Shown here: positions 1-8,997 of the stretch, one piece after another | How the letters are laid out: each line of letters begins with the position of its first letter | How positions within the stretch are numbered: position 1 is the first letter of the stretch | Source: Undaria pinnatifida | Lineage: Eukaryota > Sar > Phaeophyceae > Laminariales > Alariaceae | Direction: 5' to 3' | Length of the DNA stretch: 64,000 nt | NCBI GenBank assembly: GCA_012845835.1 | Contig: JABAKD010000011.1 | Coordinates: 12,594,324 to 12,658,323, forward strand | Position numbers and translations under genes: made by a program | The notes under the pieces: model-generated | The model's input: the letters and a program-made list of their open reading frames with translations, nothing else | What the model was told of the DNA's origin: nothing | Database searches by the model: none

Positions 1-16
1 TATCGTCCGGGTATAT

Positions 17-620
17 TATAAAAATTAAAATACACTCCAGCTGTGAGATCGAATGTTTTGTCGAAACTCATCTTTGCAAGCTGTGTATATGTGATACTCC
101 GATCGCGCGTATTACGGGTTGTGTGTCCTCATTGAGGATATAGGTCGGCGGCTCCCCTTGCAACTACAGTGTAGCTATCAGGGCCAACAGGGTGATGTTA
201 GCCAGTCTGTGCGCGGAAACCATAAAACCCGTTTCTGAGGGGGACAAAATCTGACAGCTGTGGAATGAAATGTATCAGCTTATTAGGTGAATCTTGTAAG
301 TCGAATATCCGGTGAGGGGAGGGCGGAGGTTTTTAGGACGTGGGGGCCTGATTTTGATCAAAAGGGGGGCGGGAGGGGGGGAGGGGGGGGAAGGGGACGG
401 GTGGGACAGGTCAATTTGTGCGTGAAAAATTATAAATCCGTCTTGTGGGGGAGGGGGGGGGAATGTGGCGGGGGGGGCGGGGGGCGGGGGCCGGGGGGGG
501 GGGGGGCTTTAGGTCGCGTAGATGTAGGGGTTTGCTATACGCGTGGTGTTAGGTCCAGGCGATGGTGCGGGTGGTGGGAATATGTGCCTTACATAAGCGA
601 TTCCTTGGCAGGTCGGGTAC
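17..620 (+). mobile_element. Foldback-like repeat, left arm plus G-rich interior
   Basis: The terminal motif AAAATACACTCCAGCTGTGA is followed by a roughly 230-bp arm shared with about a dozen other places in the window, for example 3249, 9354, 16482, 40917, 50830 and 63478. After the arm come an internal unit (AACTATAAAACCCG, then CTGACAGCTGTGG) and several G runs, with GC-rich purine tracts at about 362-410 and 447-505. The short glycine-rich open frame across this stretch is a by-product of the G runs and is not a gene. The matching inverted arm is not next to it, so this is a half element or one cut by the window edge. Confidence 0.75.
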
Positions 621-985
621 AACAGCATTGAGCGCGGTGATGGCTGCGGTGAATCGAGTTACATGGGCAGCAGCCGCTTCCATAACGCATTCCACGTGGC
701 CTTCACCTGGTATGCTTGCTGGTGCGCAAGAGCATAGGAACTGTCCAACCGCTCGGTTCGCTTCGTTCCGGTTCGTTTTCAACTCCGATAAAAGTACAAA
801 ACAAAAAACGTGTACAACGCTGGTCTCTGCAGCAGTGCTTCGATTCCAGGCAATTTCGAGATACGACTACCAATCTCTATCATTTCCGCTCGTCCAGTTA
901 CCGAGGAACATGTTTTCGAGCATTGCCTTGGAATCGAGCACATAACGATAGGGAAACACATCGGGCGACGATATCGCCGACTCAC
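621..985. other. Unassigned stretch downstream of exon B of locus 1
   Basis: On the minus strand this lies 3' of the exon at 986-1059. It should hold the next exon of that gene if the locus is intact. I searched for a counterpart of the locus 3 exon beginning RAWAILAYMSDF and found none in a compatible frame. A 77-codon minus-strand frame at 549-782 exists, but it has no recognised homology and partly overlaps the repeat. Confidence 0.3.
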
Positions 986-1059
986 CTTGCTACGTCGGCG
1001 TTCGGGGGACCCGAAACGTTGGCCAACGCGTCCTTTGCCAGACGGATGTACTTCTCCAC
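986..1059 (-). CDS. Internal exon B of conserved spliced gene, locus 1
   Basis: This 74-bp exon translates to VEKYIRLAKDALANVSG followed by PPNADVA and ends in phase 2. It is preceded on the minus strand by an acceptor reading TTACAG and followed by a donor reading AAG then GTGAGT. The exon at 61756-61829 has the same length, the same phase and nearly the same peptide, with the same kind of borders (TAACAG acceptor, GTGCGT donor). Agreement of both splice sites between two copies is the main evidence that this is genuine coding sequence. Function is unknown. The pattern Y-x-x-LA-x-DAL after an LGSLV segment is reminiscent of helix pairs in fungal-type transcription-factor middle domains, but that is only an impression. 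The 3' continuation of this copy was not found, so the locus may be a remnant. Confidence 0.6.
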
Positions 1060-1431
1060 CTGTAACATGCAACGCGACCTCCCGGGTTAGCCGATACCGA
1101 TACTCCGTGGAGACATCTAGTGCGGAGAAACGATTCGATCAAATCTCTGTACCACCCACCACCCCGAAAAAAAACATGAACACCTGTGCGTGTTGAAAAA
1201 GAAACCTGTCGACAGGTCCTCACATTGACAGCATCGACCACACGATTGGCAGCGGCCAGCTGGCCTAAAAAAACAGGCGGGTTAGTTGGGGTTCCGAGTT
1301 ACATCACAAGCAGTATGATGCGTTGAGTCAATTCAAGGAGCTGCACAGCGTGCTATAACAACAGCATCCCACTACTCGTCCAGCTACGTGCTCAGACCGG
1401 GCGGTTGATACGGCCCCCCATGTTGCATATA

Positions 1432-1597
1432 TCTGATAGCTACACTGTACTTGCAAGGGGAGTCGCCGACCTATATCCTTAATGAGGACACACAACCCGT
1501 ACTACGCGCGATCGGAGTATCACACACAGCTTGCAAAGATGAGTTTCGACAAAACATTCGATCTCACATCTGGAGTGTATTTTAATTTTTATTTCAT
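1432..1597 (-). mobile_element. Foldback arm fragment inside the locus 1 intron
   Basis: The end of the foldback arm in inverted orientation runs from GATAGCTACACTG to GGAGTGTATTTTAATTTTT. It lies between the two exons of locus 1, so it is an intronic insertion. The flanks carry CATATATCT on the left and CATATATTG on the right, which share seven of nine bases and may be a decayed target duplication. Confidence 0.7.
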
Positions 1598-1746
1598 ATA
1601 TTGATGTGTTTCTAGTGAGAACTACCATGGTATGGGATATGGCTTGAAAGAAGACAAACACAGCGGTGGTGCGTTGGACCGCCATGATCCACGATCTATG
1701 ATACTGTGCTGACCACGAAACAACACGGCAAAACACCGTTCCTCAC

Positions 1747-1954
1747 TGATTCGACTGGGCGACCCTTGACCAAAGACCCGAGAGCGATCGCGCTCCAGAA
1801 GACGCAAGTCGAGGGGTCCACAGGAACCGGGCTACTCGCCGGGACGATCGTGCCGAAGCTTTGCTCTGTTGGCGAGTCGTCCCCGGTGTCCAAATACTGC
1901 ACAGAAGACGAGCTGTTCACAACAAACATTTTAACCATCGTGTCACGGATGTTG
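1747..1954 (-). CDS. Internal exon A of conserved spliced gene, locus 1
   Basis: This is a 208-bp exon. It begins one base before codon AAC with NIRDTMVKMF, passes through a variable serine-rich stretch with DTGDDSPTEQSF, and ends in the conserved block DPSTCVFWSAIALGSLVKG, then RPVES. The acceptor reads CGCCAG and the donor reads TCA then GTGAGG. The paralogous exon at 62082-62283 has the same start phase (1), the same end phase (0) and the same conserved tail, and differs in length by two codons. Joining to exon B at 1059 is in phase and continues the reading frame. The hydrophobic block with a Trp and a Leu-Gly pair suggests a buried helix. No catalytic motif is visible, so I assign no function. 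Upstream exons of this copy were not identified. Confidence 0.6.
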
Positions 1955-2612
1955 CTGGCGGCGGGAAAATCAAGAGCAAGGGCGGGCATTGTCGTGTGAG
2001 ACACGTGGCATATACGGCACCGCTGTAGCAAAGCATCTAATCAAATTTGGACCCTGTTGATATTTTCATAACTTGAAGGGGCCATAAGCTCTGTTACGCC
2101 ACACGTCCCACACGTTGATGATCAGGTTCGATACAAGTACTGGGCAACCTTCATAACCTCAAATAGGTGCCAACCTAACCCTACCCCTAATCCTAAGTGC
2201 TGGGCAACCTCTATAATCTCGAATAGTTGCTAGGCAAGACGCGCTTTCGGAACCCGCTCCGTCGTGTCTGACGGGGGCACCCTAGCAACAGAGGCCGTGG
2301 GCCGCTGCGGCGTACCTGGTAGGTCGTTCTCCTATTTACACTACTACACTACTGACTGAACTACTGTACCGTATACAACAAAAAAACACCTAGATGGTCA
2401 GCGACAGTAGGCAAGATATAATACGATGACGATCAATAACGCTTGCAGTTGCTCACTAGCCACCAGGCCAGAAAGGTGCTTCGTTTGCAGCAGACGTCGT
2501 CAACGCATTTACCATGCTTACCTCTGACTGGTGAACGGCATGAACCCGACACAGCCGAAGTAGTCGCTCAAGAACATGTTCTCCTCCATGCCCACAAGGC
2601 CTGTCGCTGGGG
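1955..2612. other. No gene recognised
   Basis: Unique-looking sequence upstream of exon A of locus 1. It contains two similar copies of a short motif around AGTACTGGGCAACC (about 2140 and 2200) and a CCCTAA-like run near 2175 that is too short and irregular to call telomeric. An earlier exon of locus 1 would be expected here or further right, but none could be supported. Confidence 0.4.
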
Positions 2613-2766
2613 AAGGACTTAGCCTGAACCTGCGGACGAAGAGGAACCCACCGAATTACAGCAGCAATGCGGAGGAATTCAGTCCACACAAGGACTTCGC
2701 CTGAACCTGTGGACGAAGAGGAACCCACCGAATTACAGCAGTAATGCGGAGGAATTCAGTCCACAC
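2613..2766. repeat. Perfectly adjacent 77-bp tandem duplication
   Basis: Two copies of a 77-bp unit (2613-2689 and 2690-2766) run from AAGGACTT to AGTCCACAC with only a few differences. The unit length is not a multiple of three, so the open frames that cross it are not maintained between the copies. Confidence 0.85.
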
Positions 2767-2784
2767 GATGAAAGTGCTACATAT

Positions 2785-3065
2785 ATTTCGACAAAAAAAT
2801 CGATCTCACAGCTGGAGCAGATTTTAATTTCATAATATACTAGACTACGCAGTAAGCTCGATTGTACAAGCATATCTTGGTGGAGTATTTTATAAAATAT
2901 TTTCAAGGACGTCAGCCGTGAGTTCGACGAATTCAGGTCAATACTCATCTTTGCAAGCTGCGTTGGTGGTACTTGTAATACTGTTAAGATACGGCCTCGA
3001 CAATATAGACGAGTTTTTATTTGGAGGGTCGTATTTTGGTCCGCTACAATGGTAAGTGTTGGTAT
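2785..3065 (-). repeat. Foldback-end scrap and diverged related repeat (family F)
   Basis: At 2785-2840 there is a diverged foldback terminus (ATCGATCTCACAGCTGGAG). At about 2885-3065 lies a repeat containing TCAAGGACGTCAGCCGTGAG and TTTGCAAGCTGCGTTG. Two further copies of the second unit sit at 6899-7050 and 7110-7275. It shares the core CTTTGCAAGCTG with the foldback arm, so it is probably an old relative. Confidence 0.6.
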
Positions 3066-3248
3066 TTTTACTTTGGGTGGGGAATTTTGAGCTAGATCTA
3101 ACATCACATCTATTTTATAAATGTATTACTGTAGTTTCCACTGTACTGCGCTATCATATGTATGGTAAGAGGTTTATTTTGTTTTTTCTTCCCCCCGGGC
3201 TTTAATATCGGGAAGAGTACGATTACAGAATATTTCTAGTTATCTTAC

Positions 3249-3609
3249 ATATTATAAAAAATGAAAATACACTCCAGCTGTGAGATCGAAGATTTCGTCG
3301 AAACTCACCTTTGCAAGCTGTGTGTGATACTCCGATCGCGCGTAGTACGGGTTGTATCCTCATTAAGGATATAGGTCGGCGACTCCCCTTACAGCTACAG
3401 TGTAGCTATCAGGGTCAACAGGATGATTTTAGTCAGTCTGTGCGCGGAAACTATAAAACCCGTTTCTGAGGGGGACAAAATCTGACAGCTGTGAAGGGAA
3501 ATGTATCCTTTTATCAAGTGAATCTTGTAAGTCGAATAACCGGTGAGGGGGGTGGGGCGGAGTTTTGAAGGACGTGGGGGCCTGGTTTTGATCAAAAGCG
3601 AGCGGGTTT

Positions 3610-3640
<31 letters not shown>

Positions 3641-4217
3641 AAGGGGGCAATTTGTGCATGTAAGCTATAAATCCTTTCGAGGGGATAAATCTGACGGTTT
3701 TGGCACCAGTATATTATTGGGGGCGGGGGGGGGGGGTTATCTTATATATATATCTTTTCCCCCCAAACCGTCAGATTTACCCCTTGAAAGGATTTATAGC
3801 TAACACGCACAAATTACCCGCCCGTCCGCCCCCCCCCCCCCTTTCCCCCACCCCCCTCCAACCCCGCTCGCTTTTGATCAAAACCAGCCCCCCACGTCCT
3901 TCAAAACTCCGCCCCCCCCCCTCACCGGTTATTCGACTTACAAGATTCACTTGATAAAAGGATACATTTCCCTTCACAGCTGTCAGATTTTGTCCCCCTC
4001 AGAAACGGGTTTTATAGTTTCCGCGCACAGACTGACTAAAATCACCCTGTTGACCCTGATAGCTACACTGTAGTTGAAAGGGGAGTCGCCGACGTATATC
4101 CTTAATGAGGACACACAACTCGTAATGCGCGCGATCGGAGTATCACACACAGCTTGCAAAGATGAGTTTCGACGAAATCATTGATCTCACAGCTGGAGTG
4201 TATTTTCATTTTTTATA
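3249..4217. mobile_element. Complete foldback-like palindromic element
   Basis: The left arm starts ATTATAAAAAATGAAAATAC at about 3252. The right arm ends with the exact inverse, GTATTTTCATTTTTTATAAT, at about 4217. The arms are inverted copies of each other over more than 400 bp each, and only a short AT-rich loop (TTATATATATATC near 3740) separates the innermost repeated units. Each arm contains a terminal module, an internal module (AACTATAAATCC, CTGACGG) and a homopolymer, a G run near 3617-3640 in one arm and a C run near 3830 in the other. It has no coding capacity. The architecture matches foldback or long-TIR MITE elements. I did not find a convincing target duplication at this copy. 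The right end directly abuts an (AAC)n-tailed element. Confidence 0.8.
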
Positions 4218-4331
4218 ATATGCGTGTACCACTTTGGGTTGTGTGTGTGTTTTCCCTGGGGTATTCCTCAGCTCCAGAGTGACTACAGCCTGTCCTGTGA
4301 CCACGGACTTGATCATGCGAGTTAATGTGAG

Positions 4332-4404
<73 letters not shown>
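4218..4404 (+). repeat. (AAC)n-tailed retroelement end
   Basis: A 115-bp body (GCGTGTACCACTTTGG to GAGTTAATGTGAG) is followed by about 24 uninterrupted AAC units at 4332-4403. The same body with the same tail occurs at 20545-20680 and 40030-40369, inverted at 20721-20945, and as a remnant at 13480-13531. A fixed body ending in a triplet microsatellite is typical of the 3' end of a SINE or LINE. The valine or asparagine runs encoded here are not genes. Confidence 0.7.
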
Positions 4405-4933
4405 TTATAGCTGACGCAATTCATGCCTCCACCAGAAACATGAAAAAGTGAAATCGGAAGTCAGCCAACGATGTGCCAGGTCCGTACTGGTGCATACGTG
4501 TCACTACACGCGCCTGGAAAAACCAACTATACCGCTTGCCACCCACGAAAGACTACCACGGATATATTGAACGTCGTACCTATCACTACGCATACGCACG
4601 ACAGACGCAAGACAATTGGAAAAAAGAAACAAAGAAAATAAAAGACAAAAAACGAAAAAGGAAAAGAAGGAACAGACAAGAAAAGCAAGAAAAGACAAGA
4701 CAAGAGGTAGCAAGGAAAGGAAAAGAGAAAATCAATGTCATACTTCGAAGTACTAGCAGAACCTAGGAACTGACTAAAGACGGCATTGGGCTCATAGAGG
4801 GTTTAAAGTGCATCGCCAATGGCACTGGGGAGAGAGCGCAACATGGCGAAGAAGTCCGAGCGGTCTTACGCTATCTTGTGATGGCCATTGGAAGGCCCAC
4901 AACTTTCAAGACGATGATGGCCACACCCAGACT

Positions 4934-5503
4934 TCATTCTCTTCGGCATGACACCCCCCCTCCCCCCCCCCCCGCCTCTCCCCCCTTCCCCCCCCCCCCC
5001 GGCCGCTTAGAGATGCCAACGGTGGATGACGCTGCCGCAGCCTTTGCGCGTCGCTCTGCAGCTTTGCGTCTCTCCGTTTCATGCCAATTCCGCATTAACA
5101 ACTCGGCTCCCTCCTCTACTCTTCGAAACCATCTGCCAGCCTTCTGAGCAGCCTTTCGCCATCCTTCGAATTTCATTCCAAAGACCGACATATCCTCCTT
5201 CAGATGAGCCATCCAGTCTTTCTCTTGCCCCCCTGAGTAGCCCTTACCCCCAACAAACTCCCCAAACATCACCCTCTGAGGCAGACGCTCCTCCCCCATA
5301 CGTGCTACAAATCCCGCAAACAATATCCTCCGTTCGCGCACTATCGCCTCTATGCTCTCGGAATCTGTCTTGGCAAGCGCGTCGGCGTACGACAGGGTGT
5401 GGTCGTCGCGCTTCCGTTTCCGCCATCCGAGGCATCGGAGGAGCATGAAGCGGTGAACCCGTCGTAGCCTCTCATAGCCAGGCTTCTTCGGGCTCCACGT
5501 CAT
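4934..5503 (-). pseudogene. LINE C-terminal domain, frame-shifted from the reverse transcriptase
   Basis: A 189-codon frame begins [18 protein letters not shown] and runs through LLRCLGWRKRKRDDHTLSYA, a region that normally follows the reverse transcriptase in this LINE family. It overlaps the end of the reverse transcriptase frame by about 30 bp in another frame, so one indel near 5480-5500 separates the two. The distal part is rich in Ala, Arg and Lys and ends in a glycine run created by the C homopolymers at about 4950-5000. A second fragment of the same domain lies at 36390-36690 on the plus strand. Confidence 0.75.
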
Positions 5504-6539
5504 GCAAACGTACAGCTGTCTCGACCAACTCAGCTTTCAGCAACCGCACCTTCAACCGTAAGCACACACCCCGGCGATCATAGATTTCCATCTTGTACCG
5601 CTGGAAGCACGCCCAGGCCCTCTGTAGACGCGGCGTTATTTCAATGCTAAGGTCTCTGTCTGCCGTGATATCCCTGCCCAAGTACACAAACTCGATTGTT
5701 TGTTTGTATACCTGGCCGGCTGCATTGATTGTGAAGGACAACTTTCCCCCGCTTTTGGTTTCCAGGCACATTATCTCTGTTTTTGCCTCGGATACTGTAA
5801 GCCCGAACGACGAGCACGCAGTCACGATCACCGTCATCATCCTCTCCACCCCTTCTGATGATCGCGATACGATGCCCGCATCGTCCGCGTACAGCATACC
5901 CCACAATCTCTGCACCTCTTCCCCCTCCTTCTCCCTCCGCCCGTCGACTTTGCCTGCGCGTGAAGTGCCCTTCTTCTCGCCTTCCTTCTTTCGTTGGAGA
6001 GGCACCATGTCCGTGATGGCTGCATCAGCGAGGAGGCGTTTCTCGGCCACACGCAGTACTGCCGTGAAAAACATGTTGAACAGCGGTGGCGCGAGCACGC
6101 ATCCTTGCCTGAGACCTTGCCCCACGTCGAACTTATCCGAGCACTCTCCATCACCTACCCGCACGCATGCTTGCATGCCGTCGTGGAATTGGCGGGTGAC
6201 GGCGAGCATTCTCGGTGGCACGCAAAAACGAGGAAGGACATCCCACAAAAGGGTTCGGTCGACGGAGTCATATGCTTTGGTGTGGTCGATAAAGCACAAG
6301 TACAAGGGGGCGTTCTTCTTCCGCGCCAGTTCCTGCAGACGTCGTAATATGAACATCATGTCAACCGTCGAGCGTCGGGGTCTGAACCCACACTGTTCCT
6401 CCGGCAGCATGTTCTCGCGTTCGCAATAGTCACGCAGGCGACCCGCGATGACTTTGAGGAGTACTTTGCCGGCGTGAGCCACGAGGGAGATGCCACGATA
6501 ATTGCCACACTCCGTCCGATCTTTCTTCTTGTGAAGCAC
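5472..6539 (-). pseudogene. LINE reverse transcriptase core
   Basis: This 355-codon frame carries a full set of non-LTR reverse transcriptase motifs: [13 protein letters not shown] near the start, motif A as [13 protein letters not shown], motif B as [14 protein letters not shown], the catalytic LYADDAGIV, and FVYLG in the thumb-proximal motif E. All three catalytic aspartates are present. The protein would copy element RNA into DNA at a nicked chromosomal target. The initiating Met is internal. The true N-terminal part of the domain lies in another frame at 6356-6709 (GPDGLPAKLLKVLA), separated by a single-base frameshift near 6570. At the other end the frame is lost at about 5480. The copy is therefore a pseudogene, though less decayed than the fragments at 13131 and 25200. 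Confidence 0.85.
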
Positions 6540-6898
6540 CTTAATCGTTGCATCTTTCCATTGTTGCGCACGCTACCTCCCCTCCACACAGCGACGATGA
6601 TATCTTGGAACTTTCCGAGAGTGTCCAATTCTCCTTCTTCAGCCAAAACCTTCAAGAGCTTGGCCGGGAGACCATCGGGCCCATACCGTCTTTCGGTTCG
6701 CCAACGCACGGATCGCCTCTTCTACAGTCGCCCCCGCTTCAAAGACACTCTTCTTAAGTCAATTCCCCGCTTTAAGGTCACAAAAAAAAACAGAAGCATG
6801 GTGCCCCGCAGATGTGAAAAATTAGGCAAGAGTCGTGCATAAAATCGACGATTTCAGAGGCCGAGGTCCGCTCTCGTCTCGAGGATGTCCGCTTCCAT

Positions 6899-7316
6899 TT
6901 TATAATGAATATTTCAAGGACGTCAGACGTGAGTTCGACGAATTTCGGGTCAATACTCATATTTGCAAGCTGCGTTGTTGGTACTTGTAATATACTATGT
7001 GGGTGAGTCTTTATTAATGGGAGGGGTCATATGTTTCTGTTAAAAAAAAAAAATGCATAGTCTATATAGACTACATATTTTGTTTTTCTCCACTCTAATT
7101 GTTGGTGTTGGTATTTTGAAAAACATTTCAAGGACGTCAGCCGTGACTTCGACGAATTTCGGGCCAAAATATTCATCTTTGCAAGCTGCGTTGTTGGTAC
7201 TCGTAATATATTATCTATGTGGGTGAGTTTTTTCATAATGGGAGTGGTCATATTGTTTTGTTGAAAAACAAACACACATATACACATACGAGTATGTACA
7301 TATTCACAAAAAAATG
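6899..7316. repeat. Nested family F repeat dimer inside the Tigger-like element
   Basis: Two head-to-tail units (about 6899-7060 and 7110-7290) share TTTCAAGGACGTCAG, TTCGACGAATTTCGGG and AAGCTGCGTTGTTGGTAC. They split a reading frame that is continuous in the second Tigger-like element: VRSRLEDVR is on the left and NGRDGEYGKT on the right. This is therefore an insertion younger than the Tigger-like element that holds it. Confidence 0.65.
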
Positions 7317-7334
7317 TTCAAGCTGCTATTTGTA

Positions 7335-7482
7335 CGCGAACGGAAGAGACGGCGAGTACGGTAAAACGGCGTGCCTTCTTTCCAAGACTGTGCATTCGTT
7401 CACTCATGAGACTCGAGTCAAGCTAAGAGTGAAGGAAGGGGGAGAGGTGCAGGCAACTCTTCGGGATATGTGGGCGGCGTAG
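7335..7482 (+). pseudogene. Conserved C-terminal ORF tail in Tigger-like element 1
   Basis: This 48-codon stretch reads NGRDGEYGKTACLLSKTVHS, continues with FTHETRVK and ends GGEVQATLRDMWAA at a TAG. It aligns without gaps with 12405-12553 in the second element, which ends at the same TAG. Conservation without indels suggests a former coding region. I do not recognise the domain. It could be part of a transposase or a captured host exon. Confidence 0.45.
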
Positions 7483-7865
7483 TGTTTTTTTTTTGTAGGA
7501 CAACTGCACCTTGGATGCCCGCGTTCGTTGTTTGGTGTTTTTTGTTTGCCTTGCGTGAAGTCTCGTTTTTTAGCTAAACTTGGCAAAATTTGTTTTGTCT
7601 TTGCCTCGTTTTTACCTTTGGGAAGGAGCGGTGTCCTCTTTTTCGGTGTACTTTCCTGATTTTTACGTCTGGTGTTGTCTGCGATACCGACATTTTACTA
7701 AATAGTGTCGTCCCAAGTGTGGGTGGTTTTGTTTGGTCTCCATGTGGCAGGTAGGTTGTGCCTGTATCGTATCAGAGTTCTAAAAACGGCTGTGATGTTC
7801 ACCGTGAGGACAATGCCTCAACAACAATAAAAGCCTACAACAACACCAGCGCACTACCGTACACA

Positions 7866-8990
7866 TTACACTATGTAGGTCATGCTGCACCCCTTCCCGC
7901 GTTTCGGTGGGAGAGGGGAATTCAAACGATGGTATGCACGTATTGGAGTACAGCAGCATGCAGCAGTAGTTGCGGCCTTCAAATCACCTTGTGTCATAGG
8001 TTTCAAACAACACCGTTTCGTGGTCGCATTCCTGCTGCGAATGCGCGTCTTATGACATATGCTACGCCTACGTTGGCCCCGGGGACGGTGAGTTAGTGGC
8101 CCCGGAATCTTAAAGACACTTCCCCGCGTTAAAGACACTCGAAAAAAAAACGTGGTGTGTCTTTGAAGCGGGGTCGACTGTGCGTTGTACATAGACGGGA
8201 CATCGTCCAGTGGTCTGCACGGGGGCCACTGCTTAAGCTCTTCCACAATGCTCGGGCCAAGGGTTGGCGACTTGGTGTTAAGTAGTTTGTGAAACCACCT
8301 CACCCACCGCTCGCGGATGAGGGCATTATCCCGCAGCAATCGACCTTTCTCGTATTTGATGTACTGCGAGTTAAACGTCCTTTTCCCTTCCACATCCATC
8401 CCCTTAAGGTGTTTGTAGAAGCCAAATTGATCACCTTCTCGGATTCGCCCTTCGAGTTGGCTAACGTAATCTTTGAATAACCTCAGTACAGCCTCCGTCC
8501 GCGTGCGTTTCAGCTGTTTGGTGGTTGCCTTCAAGGCTCGCCGTGGACCACGATTGTTTGGAGCAGAACGGATCCGTTTCCTCGCGTCTTCCCTATCTTG
8601 CTGAGGTGCGTTCAACTCCGCTTTCCTCTTCTCGGTCGCACACCAGCCCCTCGGTACTTATTTGCGCCGAATACGGGACGCTATGTCGGCCGCATACGAC
8701 TGTAGCGTCTCAGTCAGGAAGGTCATATCATCAACGCTTCCGGCATTAGTACCGGGTATCGGGGAGGCAAGGTTGGCTACTATCGCGTTTTTGGAAATTC
8801 ATGCCGAGATGCGGGTCCGCCATTAATCTTGGTAGATCAATAGCTCGCCAGTTTTTTATGACTCTCTTCGGACGGTGTGATGCGACCCAAAAGACGAATA
8901 CTTCCGATTATGAGGTTGTGGTCCGACTCAGCGTTTTCCCTGGGTAGGGTCCGCACAATGACATAACGTACCAATCTCTATCCAATTGCC
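7866..8990 (-). pseudogene. LINE linker between endonuclease and reverse transcriptase
   Basis: The minus-strand frame at 7866-8615 begins with a basic segment (QDREDARKRIRSAPNNRGPR) and contains LKRTRTEAVLRLFKDYVSQL and GFYKHLKGMDVEGK. It ends in the Tigger-like terminus after DDVPSMY, so codons below about 8180 belong to the inserted element. Upstream to 8990 the reading is broken by several indels, but RPKRVIKN and RAIDLPRLMADPHL can be followed in pieces. No enzyme motif is visible. This is the usual poorly conserved connector of a LINE polyprotein. Confidence 0.65.
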
Positions 8991-8997
8991 GTGTCAG

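Larger units (their letters stand above)
6725..8180. mobile_element. Tigger/pogo-like element 1 (non-autonomous)
   Basis: The left terminus CAGTCGCCCCCGCTTCAAAG and the inverse of the right terminus, CAGTCGACCCCGCTTCAAAG, match with one difference over about 24 bp. Subterminal repeats of the same core (CCCCGC, then TTAAAGACAC) follow on both sides. The flanks are TA on the left and TG on the right, fitting a TA duplication with one mutation. The CAGT start with a CCCCGCTT core is typical of Tc1/mariner-superfamily pogo and Tigger elements. The element interrupts the LINE between the linker and the reverse transcriptase. Inside are a nested repeat at 6899-7316 and a short open-frame tail shared with element 2. 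No transposase was found. Confidence 0.75.

Noticed and set aside
287-631. Glycine-rich and proline-rich proteins at many places (also 3429, 9756, 17847, 23452, 39037)
   Set aside because: All coincide with G or C runs in foldback interiors and are not conserved as proteins between copies.
549-782. Exon C of locus 1
   Set aside because: The frame does not resemble exon C of locus 3 and its borders do not match the required phase.
2165-2195. Telomere-like CCCTAA repeats
   Set aside because: Only about three irregular units, embedded in AGTACTGGGCAACC duplications; not an interstitial telomere.
4473-4766. Lys/Glu-rich small protein on the plus strand
   Set aside because: It is the antisense of the pyrimidine-rich LINE 3' untranslated region, which recurs at 19430-19866 without keeping the frame.
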